Shown: positions 13,771 through 21,243 of the stretch, piece after piece
How the letters are laid out: each line of letters opens with the position of its first letter
How positions within the stretch are numbered: position 1 is the stretch's first letter
IMG/VR virus record: IMGVR_UViG_3300046787_000219
Location: 1 to 33,606 of that record
Source: a virus
Direction: 5' to 3' (one strand)
Length of the DNA: 33,606 nt
Position numbers and translations under genes: made by a program
Notes under the pieces: generated by a model
The model's input: only the letters and a program-made list of their open reading frames with translations
The model's database searches: none
What the model was told of the DNA's origin: nothing

Positions 13771-13983
13771 ATGAAACCGACTTGGATAAAGGTGCAAGTA
13801 GTTGCAAACCGATACACCGTGACCATGGGAAACCTCTGGGGGGCGACAAGCCGAGTGGTGTCTCCATGGGGAGGCAGAGAGGGTGCGATTGAGCACGGCA
13901 GACGAACCGCCGAACTCAACAACATCAACGGGTTCTACTTGACGGTAGGACGAGGCAAAATGACGTGGCAGGAAGTGAAGTAA
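13771..13983 (+). CDS. Hypothetical early protein, 70 aa
   Basis: Starts with AGGAG seven bases upstream. Basic, beta-rich looking sequence (WIKVQVVANRYTVTMGNLWGATSRVV) with a helix in the middle. Not recognised. Its stop overlaps the next ATG (TAATG), so these genes form one operon. Confidence 0.6.
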   Translation: MKPTWIKVQVVANRYTVTMGNLWGATSRVVSPWGGREGAIEHGRRTAELNNINGFYLTVGRGKMTWQEVK

Positions 13984-14330
13984 TGTTCGGTAGTTTTATG
14001 AACATGGCAGGCGACCAGACCCGAAGCGAAGTGCCAGAGATAGGAATGGGAGCAACGCTACTGATGTGGACTGACCGAAAGGCAGGCACGATTATTGAAG
14101 TGAGCCAGAACGGTAAGACCGTGAAGTGGCAGCGAGACCGTGCAACCCGTGCCGACAGTAACGGCATGAGTGACGCCCAGAGTTACACCTACGAGCGAAA
14201 ACTAGACGGCAAGATTGAGACGTTTACGCTCCGCAAGAACGGCAGGTGGAAACGAGTAGGCGACCCAATGAACGGGAGCGAGACCCTGCTCATCGGCACA
14301 CGAGACGAATACTACGACTACAGTTTCTGA
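13983..14330 (+). CDS. Hypothetical early protein, 115 aa
   Basis: The ATG at 13983 overlaps the previous stop and follows AGGAAG; an in-frame ATG six codons earlier lies inside the upstream gene and is less likely. The middle (ATLLMWTDRKAGTIIEVSQNGKTVKWQRDRATR) looks like a small SH3-like beta barrel. Not recognised. Last gene of the rightward operon, before a bidirectional terminator. Confidence 0.6.
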   Translation: MFGSFMNMAGDQTRSEVPEIGMGATLLMWTDRKAGTIIEVSQNGKTVKWQRDRATRADSNGMSDAQSYTYERKLDGKIETFTLRKNGRWKRVGDPMNGSETLLIGTRDEYYDYSF

Positions 14331-14342
14331 CCCCAGAACGCA

Positions 14343-14375
14343 GAAATCCCCCCACCCCGAAAGGTGGAGGGATTC
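14343..14375. terminator. Bidirectional terminator between converging operons
   Basis: AATCCCcCCACC pairs with GGTGGaGGGATT around CCGAAA, extended by CAGA/TCTG with one bulge. It lies between the stop of the last rightward early gene (14330) and the stop of the holin candidate (14386), where both transcripts should end. T tracts are short. Confidence 0.65.
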
Positions 14376-14385
14376 TGTTCAGTGA

Positions 14386-14610
14386 CTACTTATCGCTGAA
14401 GGCGTCATCAACTTCGTCTTTGGTGAGTTTGCCGTCCGAATAATACGAACGTCCAATTGCTCCCCAGACCGTCATTGCTGCAGCCAGTGCAGCGACTACG
14501 GCCGACTTCCAAGCGTCCATTTCCATGACCGAACCTGCAGCCATGATGACCGCAACCTCAGTTCCAATGAGTGCCAGAGTGCGTTTGATTGCTTCCCAGA
14601 GTAGTTTCAT
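14386..14610 (-). CDS. Holin candidate, 74 aa
   Basis: Two hydrophobic segments, TLALIGTEVAVIMAAGSVM (about 11-29) and WKSAVVAALAAAMTVWGAIG (about 34-53), then a charged C-terminal tail rich in Asp, Lys and Glu. Size, topology and place just after the endolysin are typical of phage holins, which form membrane holes to release the endolysin. It is the last gene of the late leftward transcript. CGAGGAATA precedes the ATG. Confidence 0.75.
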   Translation of the reverse strand: MKLLWEAIKRTLALIGTEVAVIMAAGSVMEMDAWKSAVVAALAAAMTVWGAIGRSYYSDGKLTKDEVDDAFSDK

Positions 14611-14629
14611 TATTCCTCGTTTCTAGCGG

Positions 14630-14704
14630 TCATTGACATGATTCACACTGCAGTAATTCCATAGGGTCGGCAGGAAAAATGTAGCCGTCTACAGTTTGCT
14701 CCAT
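14630..14704 (-). CDS. Possible 24-aa protein with CxxC
   Basis: A 24-codon ORF whose ATG lies within the last codons of the endolysin gene and has a strong AGGAGAGG five bases upstream. It reads M-E-Q-T-V-D-G-Y-I-F and ends L-L-Q-C-E-S-C-Q. It fills most of the gap before the holin. The strong ribosome site and the C-x2-C are the evidence; such short ORFs can arise by chance. Confidence 0.4.
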   Translation of the reverse strand: MEQTVDGYIFPADPMELLQCESCQ

Positions 14705-15468
14705 GTGACCTCTCCTACGATTCCGTCAGCCTTCAATTTCTTGGACTTCTGGAACTGAACGACTGCAGCCTTTGTCTTTTCACCGAACTGACCGTCTGCA
14801 GTAATTCCCAGACGGCGTTGCAGCCACTTCACGTCAGCACCCTTTGAACCGACCTTCAGCCAGCCGTTGAGGGCAGGCTTCACAGGAGTAGGTGCAACTG
14901 GCTTCACAGGAGCAGGAGCAGCCTTCACGGGGACGGCAGGGGTCACGTGGTCAGGAGCAGGAGCAGTCGGGGCGTCCTCAGGAGTTGCAAGCGGTGCAGT
15001 TGCGACAATCGCCGCCTTCTTGATAACCGCCTTGAAAAACTTGACTGGCTCAATGTATCCACGACCTGCAGCGTCCCAGACGTGCTTCTTGCCCTTATGA
15101 AGTTCCCAGTGCAAGTGTCGGCCAGTAGACGCTCCAGTAGAACCCATCTTGCCGAGCGGCTTCCCAGCCTCAATGACTTGACCCTTCTTGACCTGAATTG
15201 AACCATCAGCCATGTGAGCGTAGAGGGTCGTGTACCACTCGCCGTCAATGCGGTGCAGCAACGTCACAGAGTTGCCGAAGCCTGCAGGGTTGTGACCCAC
15301 GCCAACGACCTTTCCGTCATAGGCGGCTTCAATCCAAACGGTCTTGCCACCAGCCACGATGTCGGTACCGTTGTGATGTTTGCGTATTTTTTGAATCGGG
15401 TGGATTCGCCAACCCATGTACGAGGTGACGGTCATTTTGCCGTCAATAGGCATCTGCGGTTTCGCCAT
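14689..15468 (-). CDS. Endolysin: M23 peptidase plus peptidoglycan-binding domain, 259 aa
   Basis: Residues about 15-135 form an M23 (LytM-like) peptidase: H32 in H-H-N-G-T-D36, H85 (Y-A-H-M) and H118-L-H120, the zinc ligands and catalytic His. A Pro/Ala/Lys linker (about 160-198) joins a C-terminal PG-binding-1 domain (about 200-259; WLKVGSKGADVKWLQRRL, DGQFGEKTKAAVVQFQ, DGIVGEVTWSKL). It cuts cross-links in the host wall. No signal peptide is seen, so it needs a holin. Confidence 0.92.
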   Translation of the reverse strand: MAKPQMPIDGKMTVTSYMGWRIHPIQKIRKHHNGTDIVAGGKTVWIEAAYDGKVVGVGHNPAGFGNSVTLLHRIDGEWYTTLYAHMADGSIQVKKGQVIEAGKPLGKMGSTGASTGRHLHWELHKGKKHVWDAAGRGYIEPVKFFKAVIKKAAIVATAPLATPEDAPTAPAPDHVTPAVPVKAAPAPVKPVAPTPVKPALNGWLKVGSKGADVKWLQRRLGITADGQFGEKTKAAVVQFQKSKKLKADGIVGEVTWSKL

Positions 15469-15476
15469 GTTGTTCC

Positions 15477-15785
15477 TTAGAGTTTGATGATTGTGCCAGC
15501 GGTGAGAGGCTTCCCACCGTTGATTGAGTGCAAGTGCAGAGCGTACTCGTGGCTGCTCATGCCTGCAGGCTTCAAGGAAGCCCCCAGAACGGCGTAGGAG
15601 GCTTCAGCCTTCACGACATAGGTATTTGCCCAGCCGTGTGCTAAAACTGCCTCTACGGGCTGCTCAACGACCTCAATTTGAGGTTCAATGAGTTCAGTGA
15701 CAGGGCAACCCTCGCACGGCTCAAGACAGTCGTCACACGACAGTTCAACGGGCTCAGAGTTCACTACAGGTTTCTTGTTTGCCAA
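15477..15785 (-). CDS. LysM-like small protein with a four-Cys motif, 102 aa
   Basis: The C-terminal half (about 55-102) reads like a LysM repeat: TYVVKAEASYAVLGASL, a helix SSHEYALHLHSING, and K-P-L-T-A-G-T-I-I-K-L; LysM domains bind peptidoglycan. The N-terminal part has C-D-D-C-L-E-P-C-E-G-C (C17, C20, C24, C27), probably a metal site, and an acidic linker. There is no catalytic domain and no signal peptide. It sits between the one-TM protein and the endolysin, so it may aid lysis or be a small virion component. Confidence 0.6.
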   Translation of the reverse strand: MANKKPVVNSEPVELSCDDCLEPCEGCPVTELIEPQIEVVEQPVEAVLAHGWANTYVVKAEASYAVLGASLKPAGMSSHEYALHLHSINGGKPLTAGTIIKL

Positions 15786-15786
15786 T

Positions 15787-16011
15787 TTAGCCTCCTAAGA
15801 CTTTGACTATTGCTGCACCCACGCCACCAGAAGCAAGTGCCACTCCAATGAGTACCCACTTGAACTGCTCCAACTGACGGAGACGCATTTCATGGTCTTT
15901 GATGTTTCTTTCAACCCACTCAACGTGAGTAGGAAGTTTTGCGTTCAGGCGTTCGACTTGACGAATCAACTCAACTGCCCAAAGAGGCATCTGTTCATTC
16001 GGGTCAATCAT
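15787..16011 (-). CDS. One-TM coiled-coil membrane protein, 74 aa
   Basis: The ATG at 16011 overlaps the fibre gene's TGA (ATGA), so it is preferred to upstream ATGs. A charged helix with heptad spacing (ELIRQVERLNAKLPTHVEWVERNIKDHEMRLRQLEQ) leads to a C-terminal membrane segment FKWVLIGVALASGGVGAAIV. This layout is common in phage lysis regions, where such proteins are annotated as holin-like. It may be a second holin, a pinholin or an antiholin. Confidence 0.6.
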   Translation of the reverse strand: MIDPNEQMPLWAVELIRQVERLNAKLPTHVEWVERNIKDHEMRLRQLEQFKWVLIGVALASGGVGAAIVKVLGG

Positions 16012-17069
16012 GAGAGGTCTACCCATGCACTTCCCGACCAGCGTTTCGCAGAGGTAATGTCCACCCATGCCGAACCGTCCCAGCGTTTAGCCGTTGCCGT
16101 TGAGACCCATGCAGAGCCGTCCCAGCGTTTGCCACCAGCCGCAACGTAGATTCCCGAAGCGGTAGTCGTGTAAGCCGAGTTGCCAATTGTATTTCCCGAA
16201 TAAACCCTGAACAGATAAGTCAATGCTGCAGGCAAATTCAAATACGTGTAGACCTGAGAAGTCATCACCACTGGACTGCTCCAAGAACTGCCACCGTTCG
16301 TTGAATACTGAACTGAGTATCCAAGAATTGAACTGCCAGTTGATGAACCTGCAGTGACGGTCACGTTGCGAGCGTTACGCACGGCCGAAATCGAAGCAGG
16401 TGCAGTCGGGATACCGATAATGGTGGTGCTTCCTGACCAGACGCCATCGCCTTCACTATCGGTTGCACGTCCCTGAACATAGATTGTGGCTGTCGGGCTC
16501 ACCGTTGCTCCAGAGCCGCTGCTCACTGGACTGCTCCAAGTTGAGTTATCGGTAGACCACTGGTACTCGTATGAACCGCTAGTTCCATAGAAGGTCGAAC
16601 CAGTGTACGAAGCGGTCACAGTTGCACCGTCACTTGAACGGGTCAATGAACTGAGGCTAGGTACGGTCGGGGTACGAACAAAGTCGGTCAGCACCGTGTC
16701 AAACGAAGCAATTGAAGCGTCCCCGACAGTTGCAGAAGCCGTATTCACAGTTGCACTTGCAGCAACCGTCTTAGACCCGTTCGTATTGTGAGTAATCGTG
16801 ACCGTGCCAGTCTTGATTGTCTTGTTCGTGTTCTCGTTAGGCGACCTAAAGTCGTACGTGAAACCGCCAGAAGCAACCTGCGTTCCGTTGATGGTGACCG
16901 TGTAACTCTGGTCTCCTGAGTTGAGGTTGTAACTCGTGTAGTTTCCCGGTGGATTTATCCACAGAGTGTAGGTCACAACTGAGGTATTTGCGGCCGAGTT
17001 CGTTGAGGTTTCAGTGACCGAGAGGTAAGAAACGAACCCGTTGCTCATTGCGTCAGAGCCAGTAGCCAT
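16008..17069 (-). CDS. Minor tail/fibre protein with FN3-like domain, 353 aa
   Basis: Mostly Ser/Thr/Gly-rich beta sequence. Residues about 135-225 resemble an Ig-like domain and 225-312 an FN3 domain (APASISAVRNARNVTVTAGSSTG ... GYSVQYSTNGGSSW ... TYLFRVYSGNTIGNS). The last 40 residues are three near-copies of a 14-residue unit, KRW-x-GSAWV, a sequence type at the ends of actinophage tail proteins. It likely lies at the tail tip and contacts the host surface. Confidence 0.7.
   Translation of the reverse strand: MATGSDAMSNGFVSYLSVTETSTNSAANTSVVTYTLWINPPGNYTSYNLNSGDQSYTVTINGTQVASGGFTYDFRSPNENTNKTIKTGTVTITHNTNGSKTVAASATVNTASATVGDASIASFDTVLTDFVRTPTVPSLSSLTRSSDGATVTASYTGSTFYGTSGSYEYQWSTDNSTWSSPVSSGSGATVSPTATIYVQGRATDSEGDGVWSGSTTIIGIPTAPASISAVRNARNVTVTAGSSTGSSILGYSVQYSTNGGSSWSSPVVMTSQVYTYLNLPAALTYLFRVYSGNTIGNSAYTTTASGIYVAAGGKRWDGSAWVSTATAKRWDGSAWVDITSAKRWSGSAWVDLS
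16022..16130 (-). repeat. Three 42-bp tandem repeats
   Basis: Copies begin at 16022, 16064 and 16106 (plus-strand CCCATGC ... AGCGTTT), exactly 42 bp apart, and encode the KRW-x-GSAWV units at the fibre's C-terminus. The period keeps the reading frame (14 codons). Confidence 0.85.
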
Positions 17070-17080
17070 GACTTATCCTC

Positions 17081-17821
17081 CTACCAGAACCAGAGGTCAC
17101 CAGTGGCGTTAGCCGTCGGCGTACCAGACTGAATAAATACTGAAGTCGCTGCACCAGCAGAAATGCCTCCAGCACGAATTTTTCCAGCCGTAATGTTTGC
17201 CTGCTCAGAAGCACTGATTAGAGCGGCAGTAACTGCAGGCAAGAACGAAGTCCAAGCCGTGCCGTCCCAGAACTCAGGAGCGTTCAAAGTCGTGTTCAAA
17301 CCCACGGTTGGAACGGTAGGCGAAGTCGGCCGAGTTGCAGTAGTCCAGACAGCGAACGCAGTTCCCATGAACGGGCGAAGGTCAGTGACGTTGCCAGCGG
17401 AAATAGTCGTAGCGTTTGCAGCCACCGCAACTTGAGCGATAGTGACTTCCATGACGCCCGTATCAGTGACAGTCAAAGTCGGGGCACTAGGGCTTGAGGC
17501 AGCCGTACCAGTTTTGACCACGGCAGTGATTGAGTTTGCTGTCGGGTCAAGTTTCAGTACGACAAGGTCAATGCGAGGGTTAGTTGCGTTAGCCGCTGCA
17601 ATAGAAAGGGTCAGCACGCTGTCGTTGCTGTAGAAGTGCCCTCGTACCATGCCGAAGCCAGCCGCCACCTTGACCTGCATACCAGAACTATCACCAGTAA
17701 CCTTCAGTTCAGTTCCAGTCGGGCTACCCCAGACACCGTCACGATTTAGGCGGCGAAATAGTTGCGAGTACTGAGCCTCGGTTGTGTCCGTGTTATCGAA
17801 CGGGTAACTTGCTTGAGCCAT
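17081..17821 (-). CDS. Minor tail protein, 246 aa
   Basis: Begins MAQASYPFDNTDTTEAQYSQLFRRL and continues with a Thr/Ala-rich beta domain containing VKVAAGFGMVRGHFY and a segment RIDLVVLKLD, a form common in actinophage tail-tip or receptor-region proteins. The end reads AGKIRAGG ... ANATGDLWFW. It lies between the S74-containing tail protein and the FN3 fibre protein, so it is probably part of the tail tip. Confidence 0.65.
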   Translation of the reverse strand: MAQASYPFDNTDTTEAQYSQLFRRLNRDGVWGSPTGTELKVTGDSSGMQVKVAAGFGMVRGHFYSNDSVLTLSIAAANATNPRIDLVVLKLDPTANSITAVVKTGTAASSPSAPTLTVTDTGVMEVTIAQVAVAANATTISAGNVTDLRPFMGTAFAVWTTATRPTSPTVPTVGLNTTLNAPEFWDGTAWTSFLPAVTAALISASEQANITAGKIRAGGISAGAATSVFIQSGTPTANATGDLWFW

Positions 17822-17824
17822 TTC

Positions 17825-20380
17825 TTATTTTCCTTCCAATTGCGATACACGGTCTGCAAGTGCAGTAACCATGGACTTGAGTTCGTTGATTTCGTCACGC
17901 TGCTTCTGAACTACTGGCAGAAGTTCAATCCATACACGGTCGTATTGAATACCCTCGATTTCACGGTTGCCGTTCTCGTCAGGCTCTCCGTAAAAGACGT
18001 ACTCTCCAAGCCCAGCGGCTTCAACTTCCTCAGCGATTAGACCAGCAACACGAGGTTGCACCCAGTCAGCCGAGTAACCTGCGAACTGAGAAACGTCCTC
18101 ACCTGCAGCCAGTGCAGCCAAGAATCTTTGGTTCTTTTCGTAGGTGCTCTTGTCCAACCAAGTTTTCGGGTTGATAGACAAGATACGGTCAATGTCCGTT
18201 TCCTTGTCCTCAATGTCCAACTTGTACTTACTGGCAGAGGTAACACGACCTAGAGTTCCAGCGGTAGTCACACACACGGTCGGGTTAGACGTGTAAGTGC
18301 GAGCGTAAATGTCGGCCGAGTAAACACGTGGCGAACCATCGTTACCAAACGACATGGAACAGCCGTCAGTATCAGATGAAATAGTCATGGCAGCGTTTGA
18401 AGTAGAACCTTGACCAACGTACCCAGTACGAGTTGCAGAGCCGTTCTTATAGAAGCCAATGAAGGCAGAAGTGGCTGCAGCGTTTGAACCGACCTTGAGT
18501 ACTTCACCACCACCCGTGGTGATGACTGGCTTTTCATTCATCGTAGTTGCACCAGTGATGGTCGCTGTACCACTGACGCTCAATGTCGGTATGACTACAG
18601 TTCCAGAGAACGTAGGATAAGACAGCGGTGCTTTCGTGTTCACGGTTGCAGTAGTTGCATACCCAGACAGGTCAGTAGTTGTCGCAAGACCAGCGTTTGC
18701 AGCCGTCTTGTTTTTCCAGAGCCCAGAAGCCGATTCGTAAACCAAGACGTTGTTATTTGCGGCCGAGGTAATCAGCACGTTGTGCAGTTCCTCAAGTTCA
18801 AACCCGTTCTGGATAACGATTTGAATTTCACCGTTACTTGAGTTCTTGCGAGTTACGATACCGAGGTAGACCATGTGATTCGGTGCAACTGGTTTATTCG
18901 CCAATCCAAAGACCATGCCTCCAGCGGTAGTCGGAGACAACCAGACAGGGTCACCTTCAGCACCTGCAGCAGAAGTGTTCAAACCGCTCAAAATACCGTA
19001 CGAAACTACGTATCCAAAATCATTATTTGCTATGTCCGTTTTCACAAGACCCAGCGTCTTAGACGAGGTTGCTTCAGAGTTTGCTTGAGACTTGCTCACA
19101 AGAATGTTCGTGCCGTTAGCCGATGAAACGTACACGACAGTTCCAGCGGTCAGAGTTGCACCAGTGCTGTTCTTGACCAGCACCTCAATGTTCTCAGCGA
19201 TACGCTCAGGTTCGTTACGCTCCAGATTGGAGATACGCTGCTCCTGCTCAACCTGAGTTGATACAATCGCCGCCTCAGGCTCGGTAGAAGCCGCTGCAAC
19301 CTCAGGCTGTCCAACGGTTGCCCCGATACGAACGCCGTCCTCAGTAATGACCAGAGCCACCTCAGTAACGATTTGACTAATAGTCGTAGTGCCAGCAACT
19401 ACCGAAATCTTGTCGCCAAGATACCAGTCACTGCCGTACGCCATGGTCAAGTCATCAGAAGGGCTAACACTAATAGCCTCAAGGGTCTTGCCCTTCTCAG
19501 CGAGTTCAGCCGTGCCAGCCTGAGTTAGTTCAGCCTCAGTGCTACTCCGTGCATCTTTGAACACCTCAATGCGGCGTCCCCATGCAGTCTCAGCGGCTGC
19601 AGAATCAGTTGTAGTGACCTCAGCCATAAGACGGGCTGTACCAGTGCCCGTACCTGCCACGATGGCTCTAGTAACCTCTGGAGTGCTGTACGTGTACTCA
19701 GATTTAGTGAGGCGGTTGTTCTCAATGTCCATACGAACAGTTGCAGAACGGTCAGTAGGCTCATACACCTGAAACACGAGGTTACTGCCAACTTGCTTGA
19801 GGTCAAAACCAAGACCGTCAATAACCGACAACTGCTCAATGAGTGAGCCCAGAGTTTCAAATCGGGCACGACCAGTAATCATGCTTCCAATGCCTGTATC
19901 GGTTGCAGTAGTCAGCCCCGTAATCTTTCGGGCTGCAGGTGCACTTGCACCGATGTTTGCAGTGACGTAGCCATAGATAACCGTAGACGCTGTCCCTGTC
20001 CGTACGTCATACTCAGTTCCCTGAGCGGTAATGTCGGCCGTAGACGGGTCAGGGTAGGCAAGTCGTTCACCCAGAATTGCGTCATCAGTTACACCAGAAA
20101 TCAGCCACTGACCTTGAGGGTCGTCCTGTGTCTGGGAGCGAATTGCTTTAGTCGTGAACCCAGAAAACATGGTGCTACTACCAAGGGTCACGATTAGACC
20201 AGCGTTAGGCTGTCGCAACTCCTCAGCCATGGCGTGACCTACTGGCAACTGTATCTCCCACGTGCCCACGTTGCGGAAACGAATTACCGCTTTGAAGCCG
20301 ACTAGGTCTACAGGAAGCAATTGTCCAACACGGGCGAGGCTGCTATTGCGAACCTCAACGGTCAGGTCACTGATGTTCAT
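17825..20380 (-). CDS. Tail protein: Gp37-like N-terminus with S74 intramolecular chaperone, 851 aa
   Basis: Residues about 1-350 resemble the Gp37-like tail proteins of siphoviruses (EVRNSSLARVGQLLPVDLVGFKAVIRFRNVGTWEIQLP; DKISVVAGTTTISQIVTEV). A repetitive Ser/Thr/Gly region follows. The C-terminus (about 710-851) is an S74 peptidase/chaperone: SKYKLDIED with S717 and K720 as likely dyad, then AGLIAEEVEAAGL and a terminal coiled coil (QKQRDEINELKSMVTALADRVSQLEG). S74 domains trimerise fibres and then cut themselves off. One protein thus joins the tail hub and a fibre. Confidence 0.8.
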   Translation of the reverse strand: MNISDLTVEVRNSSLARVGQLLPVDLVGFKAVIRFRNVGTWEIQLPVGHAMAEELRQPNAGLIVTLGSSTMFSGFTTKAIRSQTQDDPQGQWLISGVTDDAILGERLAYPDPSTADITAQGTEYDVRTGTASTVIYGYVTANIGASAPAARKITGLTTATDTGIGSMITGRARFETLGSLIEQLSVIDGLGFDLKQVGSNLVFQVYEPTDRSATVRMDIENNRLTKSEYTYSTPEVTRAIVAGTGTGTARLMAEVTTTDSAAAETAWGRRIEVFKDARSSTEAELTQAGTAELAEKGKTLEAISVSPSDDLTMAYGSDWYLGDKISVVAGTTTISQIVTEVALVITEDGVRIGATVGQPEVAAASTEPEAAIVSTQVEQEQRISNLERNEPERIAENIEVLVKNSTGATLTAGTVVYVSSANGTNILVSKSQANSEATSSKTLGLVKTDIANNDFGYVVSYGILSGLNTSAAGAEGDPVWLSPTTAGGMVFGLANKPVAPNHMVYLGIVTRKNSSNGEIQIVIQNGFELEELHNVLITSAANNNVLVYESASGLWKNKTAANAGLATTTDLSGYATTATVNTKAPLSYPTFSGTVVIPTLSVSGTATITGATTMNEKPVITTGGGEVLKVGSNAAATSAFIGFYKNGSATRTGYVGQGSTSNAAMTISSDTDGCSMSFGNDGSPRVYSADIYARTYTSNPTVCVTTAGTLGRVTSASKYKLDIEDKETDIDRILSINPKTWLDKSTYEKNQRFLAALAAGEDVSQFAGYSADWVQPRVAGLIAEEVEAAGLGEYVFYGEPDENGNREIEGIQYDRVWIELLPVVQKQRDEINELKSMVTALADRVSQLEGK

Positions 20381-21243
20381 TAGTGAATAACCTCAAATCG
20401 TGGATTGAAATAACCCGAAATACGGGTAGCAGTAGTTGCGTTAGTTGCAGCAATTGAAAGGTTCTGGACGCCTGCAGGGATACTGAACAACTTAGGTGCA
20501 GCACCCAGTGAGGCATACTTATTTGCACCAGTCTGGTCAATGACCGTACCAACGTTCGTGTCTATCGTAATCGTATCAGTAGATAGCAGTGCAGCGTCAT
20601 AAACGAAGCCGACACCGTCCAAAAGAATCGTCACGTCATCACATGGTCCTTTGAGTGTCCACGTAACTGGAGCAGGCACGTCACCCACGTTTTCAACTGA
20701 AACAAGACCCAGAGCCTGAGACGACTTCACCTGCAGGCGAGAAAGGGTGTTCACGCCGCTCTCAGCCTTCAAAAGACCCTTAGTGGCAGTTGCACCGCTA
20801 ACCGAGAACGTAACCGCCTGAGTAGCCGTCCAGTACGGTTGAGGTGCTTTAGCAGTGATAACCCAGCGACAGTGATACAGACCAGCGTCCTCACCAAATT
20901 GCGTCTCTGCACCGCCTGCATAATAAATGTCCAACTGGTACGCTTCACCAGTGCTGTAAACGGCTGTGAGCGTGACTTTATCAGCAAACACTCGTGCCAG
21001 TTTCCTCAACTTAGTTTCAACGTCAGCACGGTCGTGACCCAGAACCGTAATCGGCAAGTCAAGTTCACGAACGTCACGTTTCTTGAAACGGAAAATACCT
21101 CCGTCACCTGCAGAAGCGTCAATGCGAAGCACCGTGTTAGGTACACCGAAGCCACGCAGACCAGTTTCAATGACGTAGTTTTCATCGTCAATTACGATTA
21201 CTTCACCAGTTGCACTGGCAAGTGTGAGTGTGATGTCTACCAT
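20380..21243 (-). CDS. Distal tail protein, 287 aa
   Basis: N-terminal half has the form of siphovirus distal-tail proteins (YVIETGLRGFG; IFRFKKRDVRELDLPITVLGHDRADVETKLRKLARVF), with a C-terminal galectin-like beta region (PVTWTLKGPCDDVTILL). It joins the tail tube to the tip complex. It is placed directly after the tape measure gene (overlap of seven bases) and ends one base into the start of the Gp37-like gene, the standard order. Confidence 0.8.
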   Translation of the reverse strand: MVDITLTLASATGEVIVIDDENYVIETGLRGFGVPNTVLRIDASAGDGGIFRFKKRDVRELDLPITVLGHDRADVETKLRKLARVFADKVTLTAVYSTGEAYQLDIYYAGGAETQFGEDAGLYHCRWVITAKAPQPYWTATQAVTFSVSGATATKGLLKAESGVNTLSRLQVKSSQALGLVSVENVGDVPAPVTWTLKGPCDDVTILLDGVGFVYDAALLSTDTITIDTNVGTVIDQTGANKYASLGAAPKLFSIPAGVQNLSIAATNATTATRISGYFNPRFEVIH

